A DNA stretch of 64,000 nt, from positions 124,001 through 188,000 of the forward strand of contig NZ_CP090349.1 of NCBI RefSeq assembly GCF_021398735.1, written 5' to 3'. The stretch comes from Methylobacterium oryzae. GTDB lineage: Bacteria; Pseudomonadota; Alphaproteobacteria; Rhizobiales; Beijerinckiaceae. Under the pieces are notes generated by a model, which was not told where the DNA came from, ran no database searches, and worked only from the letters and a program-made list of their open reading frames with translations. Positions 9,004 through 16,917 of the stretch are shown in pieces (position 1 is the stretch's first letter; each line of letters begins with the position of its first letter). The translations under genes and the position numbers were made by a program.

Positions 9004-9018
9004 TAGACGACCAGTCTA
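9004..9018. promoter_or_regulatory. Second TetR operator, TAGAC-N5-GTCTA
   Basis: TAGACGACCAGTCTA differs by one base from the site at 8321-8335. It sits 25 bp before the start of the small secreted-protein gene at 9044 and is followed by the DJ-1/PfpI gene, so it probably controls both. Confidence 0.65.
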
Positions 9019-9043
9019 CTCAACTGTGACGATGGAGCAGACC

Positions 9044-9292
9044 ATGACCCCGCGAACCGCACACCCCGTCGCCCCGTACCTGCTACTCGCCGAGCTCGGG
9101 GCCGCCCTGTTCGGTGGTACCGCCGCCTCCGCCGAGGAGCGCATTACCCTGGAGATCATCGGTGCCGTCCGCATGACCGGCCCGGGGATGGTCCGCCCCG
9201 CGGACGCCACGCAAGTCAGGGCCGAGGACACCCAGGCGCGCGAAGCGAGCGTCGAGCGTCCCTCCGAGAGGATCGCGGCTCGGCACAACTGA
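9044..9292 (+). CDS. Small exported protein of unknown function
   Basis: About 82 residues. A hydrophobic N-terminal segment (PYLLLAELGAALFGG) ending at AASAEE looks like a signal peptide with an AXA cleavage site, leaving a short charged mature part. The start at 9044 has GGAG seven bases upstream; in-frame GTG 9026 and ATG 9032 are alternatives. It lies between a TetR operator and the DJ-1/PfpI gene 50 bp downstream, so it is probably in the same regulon. I recognise no family. Confidence 0.5.
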   Translation: MTPRTAHPVAPYLLLAELGAALFGGTAASAEERITLEIIGAVRMTGPGMVRPADATQVRAEDTQAREASVERPSERIAARHN

Positions 9293-9342
9293 CGCCCCCG
9301 AACCCTTCGAACGACAACCCCGACCCCCACCGGAGAACGACG

Positions 9343-10026
9343 ATGAAGATCCTGATGGTGCTGACCTCTCACGACCAACTCGGCGACACCGGCCGCAAGA
9401 CCGGCTTCTGGCTGGAAGAGCTCGCTGCGCCCTACTACGTGTTCAAGGACGCCGGCGCCGAGGTGATCCTGGCCTCGCCCAAGGGTGGCAAGCCGCCGCT
9501 CGACCCGAAGAGCAACGAGCCGGGCTTCCAGACCGACCTGACCCGACGCTTCGAGGCGGATGCCGAGGCCAACGCGGTCCTGGCGGACACGGCGCGGCTC
9601 GACGGCGTCACCCACGAGGGCTTCGACGCGGTGTTCTACCCCGGCGGCCACGGCCCGCTCTGGGACCTCGCCGAGGACGCCACCTCGATCAAGCTGATCG
9701 AGACGACGCTCGGGGCCGGCAAGCCCGTCACCCTCGTCTGCCACGCCCCCGGCGTGCTGCGTCATGCCAAGTCGCCCGACGACAAGCCGCTGGTGGAGGG
9801 CAAGCTCGTCACCGGCTTTACCAACACCGAGGAAGAGGCGGTCGGTCTAACTGCGGTGGTCCCGTTCCTCGTCGAGGACGAGCTCAAGCGGAATGGCGGC
9901 CGGTTCTCGAAGGCGGGCGACTGGGAGCCCTACGTGGTGGCCGACGGCCTGCTGATCACGGGGCAGAACCCGGCCTCGTCCGGACCGGCGGCCGAGCGCC
10001 TGCTGGCGCATCTCCGCCAGGGCTGA
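9343..10026 (+). CDS. DJ-1/PfpI-family protein (Hsp31/glyoxalase III-like)
   Basis: Protein of 227 residues of the type-1 glutamine-amidotransferase-like fold. The nucleophile elbow is VCHAPGVL (Cys about 138, adjacent His), preceded by FDAVFYPGGHGPLWDLA, which holds the family's PGG loop. Relatives such as Hsp31 and bacterial PfpI-like proteins convert methylglyoxal to lactate without glutathione or act as chaperones. The start has GGAGAACGACG directly upstream. A perfect 10-bp stem-loop follows the stop at 10041. The TetR operator at 9004 suggests induction by reactive carbonyls; the exact activity is inferred. Confidence 0.88.
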   Translation: MKILMVLTSHDQLGDTGRKTGFWLEELAAPYYVFKDAGAEVILASPKGGKPPLDPKSNEPGFQTDLTRRFEADAEANAVLADTARLDGVTHEGFDAVFYPGGHGPLWDLAEDATSIKLIETTLGAGKPVTLVCHAPGVLRHAKSPDDKPLVEGKLVTGFTNTEEEAVGLTAVVPFLVEDELKRNGGRFSKAGDWEPYVVADGLLITGQNPASSGPAAERLLAHLRQG

Positions 10027-10040
10027 TTGCCTGCACCAAC

Positions 10041-10074
10041 CGGGAGGCGGCCGCCCTGCGGCGTCCGCCTCCCG
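10041..10074 (+). terminator. Terminator-like hairpin after the DJ-1/PfpI gene
   Basis: CGGGAGGCGG (10041-10050) pairs perfectly with CCGCCTCCCG (10065-10074) around a 14-base loop, 15 bp after the stop codon. No T-run follows, as is common in this GC-rich DNA. Confidence 0.55.
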
Positions 10075-10199
10075 GCACTGGCCGCGAATGCATAGAGAAT
10101 GACCACCCCCGGGTTTCCGGCCGGCACTGCCGGTGACCGGGCCGTGTGCTTTCGCGACGGTCCGGTTCCACGCGGCATCGAGCCCGAGCGGTCGTCACC

Positions 10200-10730
10200 A
10201 TGCGTCTGCCCGGCCCGACACGAAGCTATGCACCGTTCCGGTTGACGCGCGGCACGCAATGTAACATCACTTGTTACATAAAACGCGATAGCCGCCTTTC
10301 CGGCATCCTCCACGTGCTGCTGCACATGGCGGAGGAGCCGCGACCGCTCACCTCCGAGGCGCTCGCCGCGGCCATGCAGACCAACCCGGCGGTCGTGCGC
10401 CGGACCATGGCCGGTCTTCGGGAGGCGGGCTTCGTCCGGTCCGGGCGCGGGCACGGGGGCGGCTGGACCATCGCCCGAGACCTGCACGAGATCACCCTCC
10501 GCGACATCCACGTCGCCCTAGGGTCGCCCGACCTGTTCGCCATCGGCAACCGCACTGAGGCGCCCGGCTGCCTCGTCGAGCAGGTCGTGAACGCGGCGCT
10601 CGACGACGGCTTCCGCGAGGCCGAGCGGGTGCTGCTGGACCGCTTCGGCGGTGTCACCCTCGCCGCGCTCAGCGCCGACTTCCACGCCCGCGGCGGCGCC
10701 CTGACCCTGGAGCAAGCCCATGCCGTTTGA
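10200..10730 (+). CDS. Rrf2-family transcriptional regulator (start uncertain)
   Basis: Rrf2-type winged-helix repressor. The conserved block KRDSRLSGILHVLLHMAEEPRPLTSEALA followed by NPAVVRRTMAGLREAGFVRSGRGHGGGW is the family HTH and wing; a Cys in EAPGCLVEQ could be a redox sensor. Homologues normally begin at the residue just before KRDSRLSG, which here is encoded by ATA (10278-10280), not ATG. The nearest in-frame ATG is at 10200 and a GTG at 10146 is also open, but both would place a perfect GTAACA/TGTTAC palindrome (10261-10277) inside the gene. It overlaps the flavoprotein gene by 11 bp, so the two are coupled. Confidence 0.8.
   Translation: MRLPGPTRSYAPFRLTRGTQCNITCYIKRDSRLSGILHVLLHMAEEPRPLTSEALAAAMQTNPAVVRRTMAGLREAGFVRSGRGHGGGWTIARDLHEITLRDIHVALGSPDLFAIGNRTEAPGCLVEQVVNAALDDGFREAERVLLDRFGGVTLAALSADFHARGGALTLEQAHAV
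10261..10277. promoter_or_regulatory. Palindrome GTAACA-N5-TGTTAC at the Rrf2 start
   Basis: Perfect 6-bp arms separated by TCACT, ending directly before the ATA codon where Rrf2 homology starts. Position and symmetry suggest an autoregulatory operator for the Rrf2 protein. Confidence 0.55.
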
Positions 10731-11769
10731 CGTGATCGTCGTGGGAGGCAGCTTCGCCGGCTTGGCGGCGGCCACCTACATCGCCCGCGGACGGCGCTCG
10801 GTCTGCGTGGTCGACGCGGGCAGCCCGCGGAATCGTTTCGCCGCGGCCTCGCACGGATTCCTTGGCCAGGACGGCAGCAACCCACGGGCGATGCTCGCGC
10901 AGGCCCGCGCCCAACTCGCGGCGTACCGCCAAGCGACCATCGTGGAGGGTGAGGCGGTCGACGTCCGCGCGGGACGGGACTTCACCGTCACCCTTGCGAG
11001 CGGGGCTACCCTGGACGCGGCTCGCCTCGTCCTCGCCTACGGCATAACGGACGTGCTTCCCGAGATCCCGGGCTTGGCGGAGCGATGGGGTAGGAGCGTC
11101 CTCCATTGCCCCTACTGCCACGGCTACGAGTTCGCCGACCGGAAGCTCGGCGTGCTGGCCGTGTCCCCGCTATCCGCGCATCAGGCCATGCTGATCGCCG
11201 AATGGGGGCCGACGACGCTCTACCTGAACGGCGGGGACATGCCCGACGAGGAGACATGCGCCCGCCTCGCGAGCCGTGGCGTTGGGATCGAGCCCGCCGC
11301 CGTTGCGGCCCTCGTCGGCGAGGGCGGGACGCTGTCGGGCTTGATGCTCGGCGACGGGCGCACGGCGGCCGTCGAGGCCCTCTATCTCGCCCCGCGTTCG
11401 CGCATGAACAGCCCGCTGGCGGAACGGCTCGGCTGCGCGCTCGACGAAGGGCCGTTCGGTCCGGTCATCCGCACGGATGCCTCCAAGCTGACGACCGTCG
11501 TTGGGGTGTATGCGGCGGGCGACATCGCGCGGGCGCCCCACAGCGTGAGTTGGGCCGTGGCGGACGGCGTCACAGCGGGTGTCTCGGCCCACCAGTCACT
11601 CGTGTTCGCGAGCTTGGCTGCCTGTTCGGCGACGGCCTCGCGGACGGCGAACCCCAGGCCCTCCAGCCGCTCTGCGAATTTTCGGCCCCCGGGGCAGGAT
11701 GGTTCCGCCTACCGGCTTGAGGCGCTCACCGCGACGGTCACCATAGGATCGCGGGCACGCTTGCCGTAA
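10720..11769 (+). CDS. Thioredoxin-reductase-like FAD/NAD(P) oxidoreductase with abnormal C-terminal tail
   Basis: Flavoprotein of 349 residues. The FAD motif GGSFAG is near residue 9. The redox pair is in HCPYCHGYEF (about 130-139; CPYC), and the closing FAD motif VYAAGDIARAP is near 265. Members of this group in Rrf2 operons reduce disulfides or are diaphorase-like. Homology should end at about GVSAHQSLVF, near residue 300. The last 45-50 residues are rich in Ser, Arg, Ala and Pro and look like out-of-frame translation, so the normal stop seems to have been lost or frameshifted. Overlap with the Rrf2 gene suggests joint control. Confidence 0.82.
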   Translation: MPFDVIVVGGSFAGLAAATYIARGRRSVCVVDAGSPRNRFAAASHGFLGQDGSNPRAMLAQARAQLAAYRQATIVEGEAVDVRAGRDFTVTLASGATLDAARLVLAYGITDVLPEIPGLAERWGRSVLHCPYCHGYEFADRKLGVLAVSPLSAHQAMLIAEWGPTTLYLNGGDMPDEETCARLASRGVGIEPAAVAALVGEGGTLSGLMLGDGRTAAVEALYLAPRSRMNSPLAERLGCALDEGPFGPVIRTDASKLTTVVGVYAAGDIARAPHSVSWAVADGVTAGVSAHQSLVFASLAACSATASRTANPRPSSRSANFRPPGQDGSAYRLEALTATVTIGSRARLP

Positions 11770-11848
11770 CGGCTTGCGATGGGTCAGGATCGGCCTGGAA
11801 GACCGTGCGCGGCTTCGATGCGCGAGCGCTCCTACCCAAGGTGCCTTG

Positions 11849-12727
11849 ATGTCGTTCGAGACGATGGGGGACCAGCGGCGAGGAACATGCCAGGTGCTCG
11901 GTCGGGTCGACCATCGGTCCCGGTTGGTCGTCGAACGCCGGGTCAACGGCGCCGGATCGCACCCGAGGCAAGCCTATCCCTGCAACGAGCTCATCGTGAT
12001 GCTCGGCGGCCGCGCTGTCGTACGACGCACCGGTGACGGTCAGGACGAGAAGTGCCTCGCCGGGGCCGGAACGGCCTGGACCGGACCGGTCGGCTTCATG
12101 GAGAAGGCGGAACTCTCGGAGGCCATCTCGTGCCTCCACGTGTGCCTGCCGCCGGCCCTCATCGAGCACAGTGCCCTGGCGGACTACGGCATCGACGCCT
12201 CGCTGGTCGAACTCGCCTTCGTCGGCGGCTTGGCCGACCCGCTCCTCGTCAGCTTCGCACGGGCGTTCGAGGGCATGCTCGGCAGGCCGCAGTTGCCGAC
12301 GGACCGGTTGTTCGTCGATGGTCTGACGACCGCTTTGGCGGCCCACCTGATCGCCAATTACACGGTGGACCGCTGGAAGCCGTCCACCGCTCCGCGAAAG
12401 TTCGACGACCGCCGCCTTAAGCGGGTGACCGATTACATCGAAGCGCATTACGCCGACCCCATTCCCCTCGAACGCCTCGCGGCCGAGGCCTGCCTCAGCC
12501 CCTTCCACTTCGCGCGCCTGTTCCGCGAGGCGACCGGCCTGACCCCGCATCGCTACGTGACGGACCGGCGGGTCCGAGCGGCCCGGGAGGCGCTGGCGCT
12601 TGGTCGGGCCACGCTGATGGAGATCGCGGTCGAGCAGGGCTTCGGCACCCAGGACAACTTCACGCGGGTGTTCCGCAAGAGCACCGGCCTGACGCCCGGG
12701 CAGTACCGGGCCACGGTCCGTCGCTGA
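11849..12727 (+). CDS. AraC-family transcriptional regulator
   Basis: Regulator of 292 residues. The N-terminal half is a cupin-like sensor. The C-terminal double HTH covers about 195-290, including HYADPIPLERLAAEACLSPFHFARLFREATGLTPHRY and the second helix pair ending in TGLTPGQYR. ATG 11849 is preferred to an upstream in-frame ATG at 11774, which would add a basic, unstructured stretch. The aldo/keto reductase gene starts 200 bp downstream on the same strand and is a plausible target; this is inference. Confidence 0.88.
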   Translation: MSFETMGDQRRGTCQVLGRVDHRSRLVVERRVNGAGSHPRQAYPCNELIVMLGGRAVVRRTGDGQDEKCLAGAGTAWTGPVGFMEKAELSEAISCLHVCLPPALIEHSALADYGIDASLVELAFVGGLADPLLVSFARAFEGMLGRPQLPTDRLFVDGLTTALAAHLIANYTVDRWKPSTAPRKFDDRRLKRVTDYIEAHYADPIPLERLAAEACLSPFHFARLFREATGLTPHRYVTDRRVRAAREALALGRATLMEIAVEQGFGTQDNFTRVFRKSTGLTPGQYRATVRR

Positions 12728-12930
12728 GACCGACCGGCCTTTCGTTGCTCGATACCCCATACGCAACAACGGCCGGCAGGTTCGCAAGAACGGCCGATAC
12801 GGCTCCGTGCGGGGCCTGTACGCCGTTTCGCGGGGCTAGTCGGGGTTATCGCGAGGGACACGACCCCCTTCTGCCGGCCCGACGACGACGGCCCCGATGT
12901 CGCGCTGACTTCCCCACGCTCGGAGGAGCC

Positions 12931-13944
12931 ATGACCATCAGGGACGCCCTGCTCGCCGGCCCGCTCGGCTTCGGCGCCGCACCACTCGGCAACATGTTCC
13001 GCGACATCCCCGACGACGAGGCGGAAGCCACGGTCGACGCGGCGTGGCAGGCCGGCACGCGCTACTTCGACACCGCGCCCTTCTACGGGAGCGGCCTGTC
13101 GGAGATCAGGCTCGGCAAGGCCCTGTCGAAGTACCCGCGCGACGCCTACCGCCTCAGCACCAAGGTGGGCCGCATCATCCTCGACGAGGTCGAGACCGGC
13201 GCTCGCGACCAGGGCGAGAAGGGCGAGATCTTCAAGTACGGTCGCCCGAACAAGGTCGTCTACGACTACACGGCCGACGGCGCCAAGCGGTCCATCGAGG
13301 ACAGCCTGAAGCGCATGGGCGTCGACCGGCTCGACTTCGTGTGGGTCCACGACATCGCCAGGGATTTCCACGGCGACAAGTGGATCGGGCTGTTCGAGCA
13401 GGCGCGCACCGGGGCCTTTCCCGCCCTCGACCGACTGCGCGACGAGGGCGTGATCGAGGCCTGGGGCCTCGGGGTGAACAACGTCGAGCCGGTGGAGCTG
13501 CTGCTCTCGCTCGACGAGGTGCGCCCGAACGGCACCCTGCTCGCAGGCCGCTACACGCTCCTCGACCACGGGAGGGCGCTTGAGCGCCTGATGCCGGCCG
13601 CGGTCGAGAGGAAGGTCGAGATCGTCATCGGCGGTCCGTACAGCTCGGGCGTGCTCGCGGGCGGCGCGCACTTCGAGTACGGCTCGGTGCCACCCGAGAT
13701 CGCCGCCAAGGTCGAGACCATCAAGGCGCTGTGCGGCAGGCACGGCGTGCCGATCAAGGCGGCGGCGCTCCACTTCTCGCTCGCCCATCCCGCCTCGGCC
13801 GCGGTCATCCCCGGGGCGAGCCGCCCGGAGCGGATCGCTGAGGACCACGCCGCCATCGGCTTCGAGGTGTCCGGGGATTTCTGGCGCGACCTGCGCCGGA
13901 GCGGGGTCGTGGCGCCCGACGCGCCCCTCCCGTCCGGTCAGTAG
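12931..13944 (+). CDS. Aldo/keto reductase (D-threo-aldose/pyridoxal dehydrogenase type)
   Basis: NAD(P)-dependent oxidoreductase of 337 residues with a TIM-barrel fold. The catalytic tetrad is visible: Asp in RYFDTAPFYGSG with the following Tyr, Lys in LSTKVGR, and His in FVWVHDIARD. The GPYSSGVLAGG and HPASAAVIPGAS segments match the group that includes L-fucose/D-threo-aldose dehydrogenase and pyridoxal 4-dehydrogenase. The ATG at 12931 has CGGAGGAG just upstream; the open frame extends further but without family similarity. The SRPBCC gene begins nine bases after its stop. The substrate is a sugar or aldehyde, not determinable here. Confidence 0.87.
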   Translation: MTIRDALLAGPLGFGAAPLGNMFRDIPDDEAEATVDAAWQAGTRYFDTAPFYGSGLSEIRLGKALSKYPRDAYRLSTKVGRIILDEVETGARDQGEKGEIFKYGRPNKVVYDYTADGAKRSIEDSLKRMGVDRLDFVWVHDIARDFHGDKWIGLFEQARTGAFPALDRLRDEGVIEAWGLGVNNVEPVELLLSLDEVRPNGTLLAGRYTLLDHGRALERLMPAAVERKVEIVIGGPYSSGVLAGGAHFEYGSVPPEIAAKVETIKALCGRHGVPIKAAALHFSLAHPASAAVIPGASRPERIAEDHAAIGFEVSGDFWRDLRRSGVVAPDAPLPSGQ

Positions 13945-13953
13945 GGGGCGGCC

Positions 13954-14376
13954 ATGGCGACGGCATCGGCAAGCGTCGAGATCCCGGCTCCGGCCTCCGA
14001 GGTGTGGCGGCTCATCGGCGGGTTCGGCTCCCTGCCGGACTGGCTGCCCTACATCCCCAAGTCCGAGTTGCACGAGGGCGGCCGCGTCCGGCACCTGGCG
14101 AACCCTGACGGCGGCGTCATCGTCGAGCGGCTGATGGCCTTCGACGAGGCCGGACGGAGCTACAGCTACCACATCCTTCAGTCCCCCTTCCCGCAAAGGG
14201 GTTACCTCTCGACCTTGCGGGTCCGGGAGAACGGCGACGGGCAGCGGTCGCGCGTCGAGTGGTCCGGCGAATTCCAGCCGGTCGGGGTCAGCGACGCGGA
14301 GGTCACGAAGCTCTTCCAAGGTATCTACGAGGATGGTCTCGCCGCCCTGAGGAAGCGCTACGCCGACGAGGGCTGA
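13954..14376 (+). CDS. SRPBCC-family protein (polyketide cyclase/START-like)
   Basis: Protein of 140 residues with the helix-grip fold. The N-terminal SASVEIPAPASEVWRLIGGFGSLPDWLPYI is the standard opening strand and helix of this superfamily, and the C-terminal helix includes ELTKLFQGIYEDGLAALRKRY-like spacing. Such proteins bind hydrophobic ligands; many have no known enzyme activity. It is nine bases downstream of the aldo/keto reductase and surely co-transcribed. A weak hairpin (CCACCGC/GCGGTGG, 14387-14415) follows. Confidence 0.85.
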   Translation: MATASASVEIPAPASEVWRLIGGFGSLPDWLPYIPKSELHEGGRVRHLANPDGGVIVERLMAFDEAGRSYSYHILQSPFPQRGYLSTLRVRENGDGQRSRVEWSGEFQPVGVSDAEVTKLFQGIYEDGLAALRKRYADEG

Positions 14377-14513
14377 ACGGCCGGGGCCACCGCATCGCTG
14401 CCGGAGCGGCGGTGGAACTTGCGTCCGTTTCCAAGGAAGGCGCGGCTGCACGTGAACGACTACGCCGGGTCGGATGCGGACCGTCCGGCCCCCAACCGAG
14501 TGTGCAGATCGCA

Positions 14514-15077
14514 CTACGCCGGCAGCAGGCCCGAGGTGCGGTAGTTCTCGATCAGGTCGTCGAACTGCGAGACGTCCGAGCGGCTCCGCGCGTAGAGCTG
14601 CGCGCCTGACACCGCGGCGAAGATCGCCCGCGCCCGCGCCTCCGCATCCCCGGGCTTCACCGCCCCGGCCATGACCAGCACCTTGGCGAGCCAGGCGACG
14701 TTGACGTCGGCGAAGCCCTGCGTCTCCCGTTGCACGGCCTCCGGCAGGTTGGCGTACTCGGCCGACATGAAGCTGCACAGGCAGAGCCTGTTGCCGTCCT
14801 CCAGCGAGCGGCGGAAGGTGCCGGGGTAGAGCCGCAGGCATTCCATCGGGTCGCCGGTCTTCTCCAGCATGGCGTCGAGCTCGACCGCGATGTCCTCCCA
14901 GTAGCGCCGCGCCACGGCCGCCCCGAGATCCGCCTTGCTGGCGAAGTGGTGGTAGATGCTCGCCGCCTTGATCCCGACCTCGGCGGCGAGGTCGCGGTAG
15001 CTCAATCCGCCGTAGCCGTGCGCCTGCGCGGTCTTCCGCGCGGCGGCCAGGATCGTCTCCTTCGCGTTCGTGCTCAC
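14514..15077 (-). CDS. TetR/AcrR-family repressor, divergent from the amidase
   Basis: Repressor of 187 residues. The HTH is ILAAARKTAQAHGYGGLSYRDLAAEVGIKAASIYHHFASKADLGAAV, about 8-55, and the remaining helices form the ligand domain. It faces the amidase gene across a 112-bp gap that holds a promoter flanked by two similar inverted repeats, which is the usual layout for a repressor of itself and its neighbour. The ligand is probably the amidase's substrate or product (inference). Confidence 0.9.
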   Translation of the reverse strand: MSTNAKETILAAARKTAQAHGYGGLSYRDLAAEVGIKAASIYHHFASKADLGAAVARRYWEDIAVELDAMLEKTGDPMECLRLYPGTFRRSLEDGNRLCLCSFMSAEYANLPEAVQRETQGFADVNVAWLAKVLVMAGAVKPGDAEARARAIFAAVSGAQLYARSRSDVSQFDDLIENYRTSGLLPA

Positions 15078-15104
15078 CCCTGTCTCCCTGCCGAAATCGA
15101 AAAA

Positions 15105-15177
15105 CCTACCATCCGTTAGTTAGGGGTTGACGGCCCGGAAATCCAGCCCTAACTGTCTGCCTACCGAACGTTAGGCA
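15105..15177 (+). promoter_or_regulatory. Promoter with two TetR operator copies (amidase/TetR divergent region)
   Basis: Operator 1, CCTACCATCCGTTAGTTAGG (15105-15124), and operator 2, the near-palindrome TGCCTACCGAACGTTAGGCA (15158-15177), share CCTACC-N3-CGTTAG-N2-AGG. Between them TTGACG (15127-15132) and TAACTG (15150-15155) form a -35/-10 pair with a 17-bp spacer, pointing to the amidase. Repressor bound at both sites would block this promoter. Confidence 0.6.
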
Positions 15178-15189
15178 GGGAAAGCAGCC

Positions 15190-16590
15190 ATGAGCCAGGA
15201 CATCATCTTCTCCGACGCCACCCGGCTCGCCGCGCTGGTCCGCACCAAGCAACTCTCGCCCGTCGAGGTCGTGAAGGCGCACCTCGACCGCATCGAGGCC
15301 GTCGACCCCAAGGTCAACGCCATCGTCACCGTCGCGGAGGAGGCGCTCGCCGCCGCGAAGGAGGCCGAGGCCGCGGTGATGGCGGGCCAGGACCTCGGAC
15401 CGCTACACGGCGTGCCGTTCACCGTGAAGGACTCCATCGACACCGCCGGCGTGCTCACCCAGCGCGGCTCGCCGATCTTCAAGGGCCGCATTCCCGACGC
15501 CGACGCCACCAGCGTCGCCCGCATGAAGAAAGCCGGCGGCATCCTGCTCGCCAAGACCAACCTGCCGGAGTTCTCCTACTGGATCGAGAGCGACAACCTG
15601 CTCTCCGGACGCTCGAACAACCCGTGGGACCTCGACCGCACGCCCGGCGGCTCCAGCGGCGGCGAGTCGGCGGCCATCGCGGCGGGCATGTCGCCCCTGG
15701 GCCTCGGAACCGACCTCGCCATCTCGGTGCGCGGCCCGGCCGCCCAGACCGGCATCGTGTCGCTGAAGGCCACCCACGGGCGCGTGCCGATGACCGGCAT
15801 CTGGCCGAGGGCGCCCCGCCGCTTCTGGCACGTCGGCCCGATGGCCCGCTCGATCCGCGACCTTGCGCTCGCCTTCTCGCAGCTCGCCGGCCCGGACGGC
15901 CAGGATGCCTTCGCCACCAGTACCGTCCCGTTCGACGCCGGCGTCACGTCCGACCGGAAGCTGCGCGTCGGCTGGATGGTCGGGCCGGGCTTCGGCCCCA
16001 TCGACACGCAGGTCGCGGCGACGGTGAAGGCGGCCGCCGAAGCCCTGAAGGGCGAGGGTCATCAGGTCGAGGAGGTCCGCATCCCGGCGCTGGAGCGCGA
16101 CTTCGCCCTGGACGTCTTCAACAAGCTCCACGTCATGGAGATGAAGCCCGCCTTCCGAGAGGCGGTCGCAGGGCACGAGGACCAGATGTACAAGATGGCC
16201 AAGACGATGCTGTCGCTCCCCGACACGTCGGTGGAGGACTACGTCGCGGCCGAGCAGGCGGCGGAGCGGCTGCGGGATGGGTACGCGGCCTACTTCCGGA
16301 ACTTCGACGTGCTCCTGACCCCGGTGCTGCCGGTGCCCGCGCACAAGCACGGCATCCAGGAACTCGTCGTCAACGGTGAGACGGTCGACCTCACCTACCT
16401 GCAGGGCGCGACCGTCCCGCTGAACGTGACCGGCCTGCCGGGGTTGTCGATGCGGTTCGGAACGAGCCGCGAGGGCCTGCCGATCAACGTGCAACTGGTG
16501 GGAAGCTGGCAGGCGGAGACGACCCTCCTGCGCGCAGCATCGGTGCTGGAAGCGGTGAGCCCGGTCCGGGGGCAACATCCGAGCGTCTGA
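15190..16590 (+). CDS. Amidase-signature family amidase
   Basis: Cytoplasmic hydrolase of 466 residues that cleaves an amide to acid and ammonia. The Ser-Ser-Lys triad is present: Lys in PFTVKDSIDTAG (about 81), the cis-Ser in GGSSGGES (about 155) and the nucleophile Ser in GTDLAISVRGPAA (about 179). The nucleophile motif has AI where GG is usual (GTDLGGS), a modest deviation near the active site. The length is normal for AmiE/GatA-like enzymes. It is preceded by a TetR-controlled promoter and followed by a GC stem at 16600. It could act on amides made by the nitrile hydratase 9 kb away, but that link is only suggested by proximity. Confidence 0.9.
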   Translation: MSQDIIFSDATRLAALVRTKQLSPVEVVKAHLDRIEAVDPKVNAIVTVAEEALAAAKEAEAAVMAGQDLGPLHGVPFTVKDSIDTAGVLTQRGSPIFKGRIPDADATSVARMKKAGGILLAKTNLPEFSYWIESDNLLSGRSNNPWDLDRTPGGSSGGESAAIAAGMSPLGLGTDLAISVRGPAAQTGIVSLKATHGRVPMTGIWPRAPRRFWHVGPMARSIRDLALAFSQLAGPDGQDAFATSTVPFDAGVTSDRKLRVGWMVGPGFGPIDTQVAATVKAAAEALKGEGHQVEEVRIPALERDFALDVFNKLHVMEMKPAFREAVAGHEDQMYKMAKTMLSLPDTSVEDYVAAEQAAERLRDGYAAYFRNFDVLLTPVLPVPAHKHGIQELVVNGETVDLTYLQGATVPLNVTGLPGLSMRFGTSREGLPINVQLVGSWQAETTLLRAASVLEAVSPVRGQHPSV

Positions 16591-16599
16591 GAGGTGTGA

Positions 16600-16627
16600 C
16601 CGGGGCCGGAGATCTGTCCAGCCCCGG
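16600..16627 (+). terminator. Terminator-like hairpin after the amidase
   Basis: CCGGGGC (16600-16606) pairs with GCCCCGG (16621-16627), ten bases after the stop. The rest of the 16591-16917 gap between two genes that end towards each other holds nothing I can recognise. Confidence 0.4.
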
Positions 16628-16917
16628 ACCGTTGTGACGGCAAAATCGCACGGCGGCCGTCGACGACGTGACGGGCGGCATCGACCGAAGAATGTCGTGG
16701 CCGCCGGCTTGAGCGATTTCTGCTTTGGAGACGCACACGAGGGCCGTCCAGTGACTGGAATGGGCGCAAAGCTGAACGGCCGGTTTTGCGATCGTCTGCC
16801 ATCGGGCATGGCATAGTCTGGCAGCAAGCCGCCAGTCTACTTCTGAGAAAGATAGCCGGGCAAGTGGGCAGGCTTCAACTGGCTAGATCTGGGCGCTGGA
16901 GCCAATGTGCTCCAATT

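Noticed and set aside
12553..14841. 762-codon open frame on the minus strand
   Set aside because: It is antisense to the AraC, aldo/keto reductase and SRPBCC genes, which have clear domains and ribosome-binding sites; the translation is Arg/Gly/Ala-rich without any domain.
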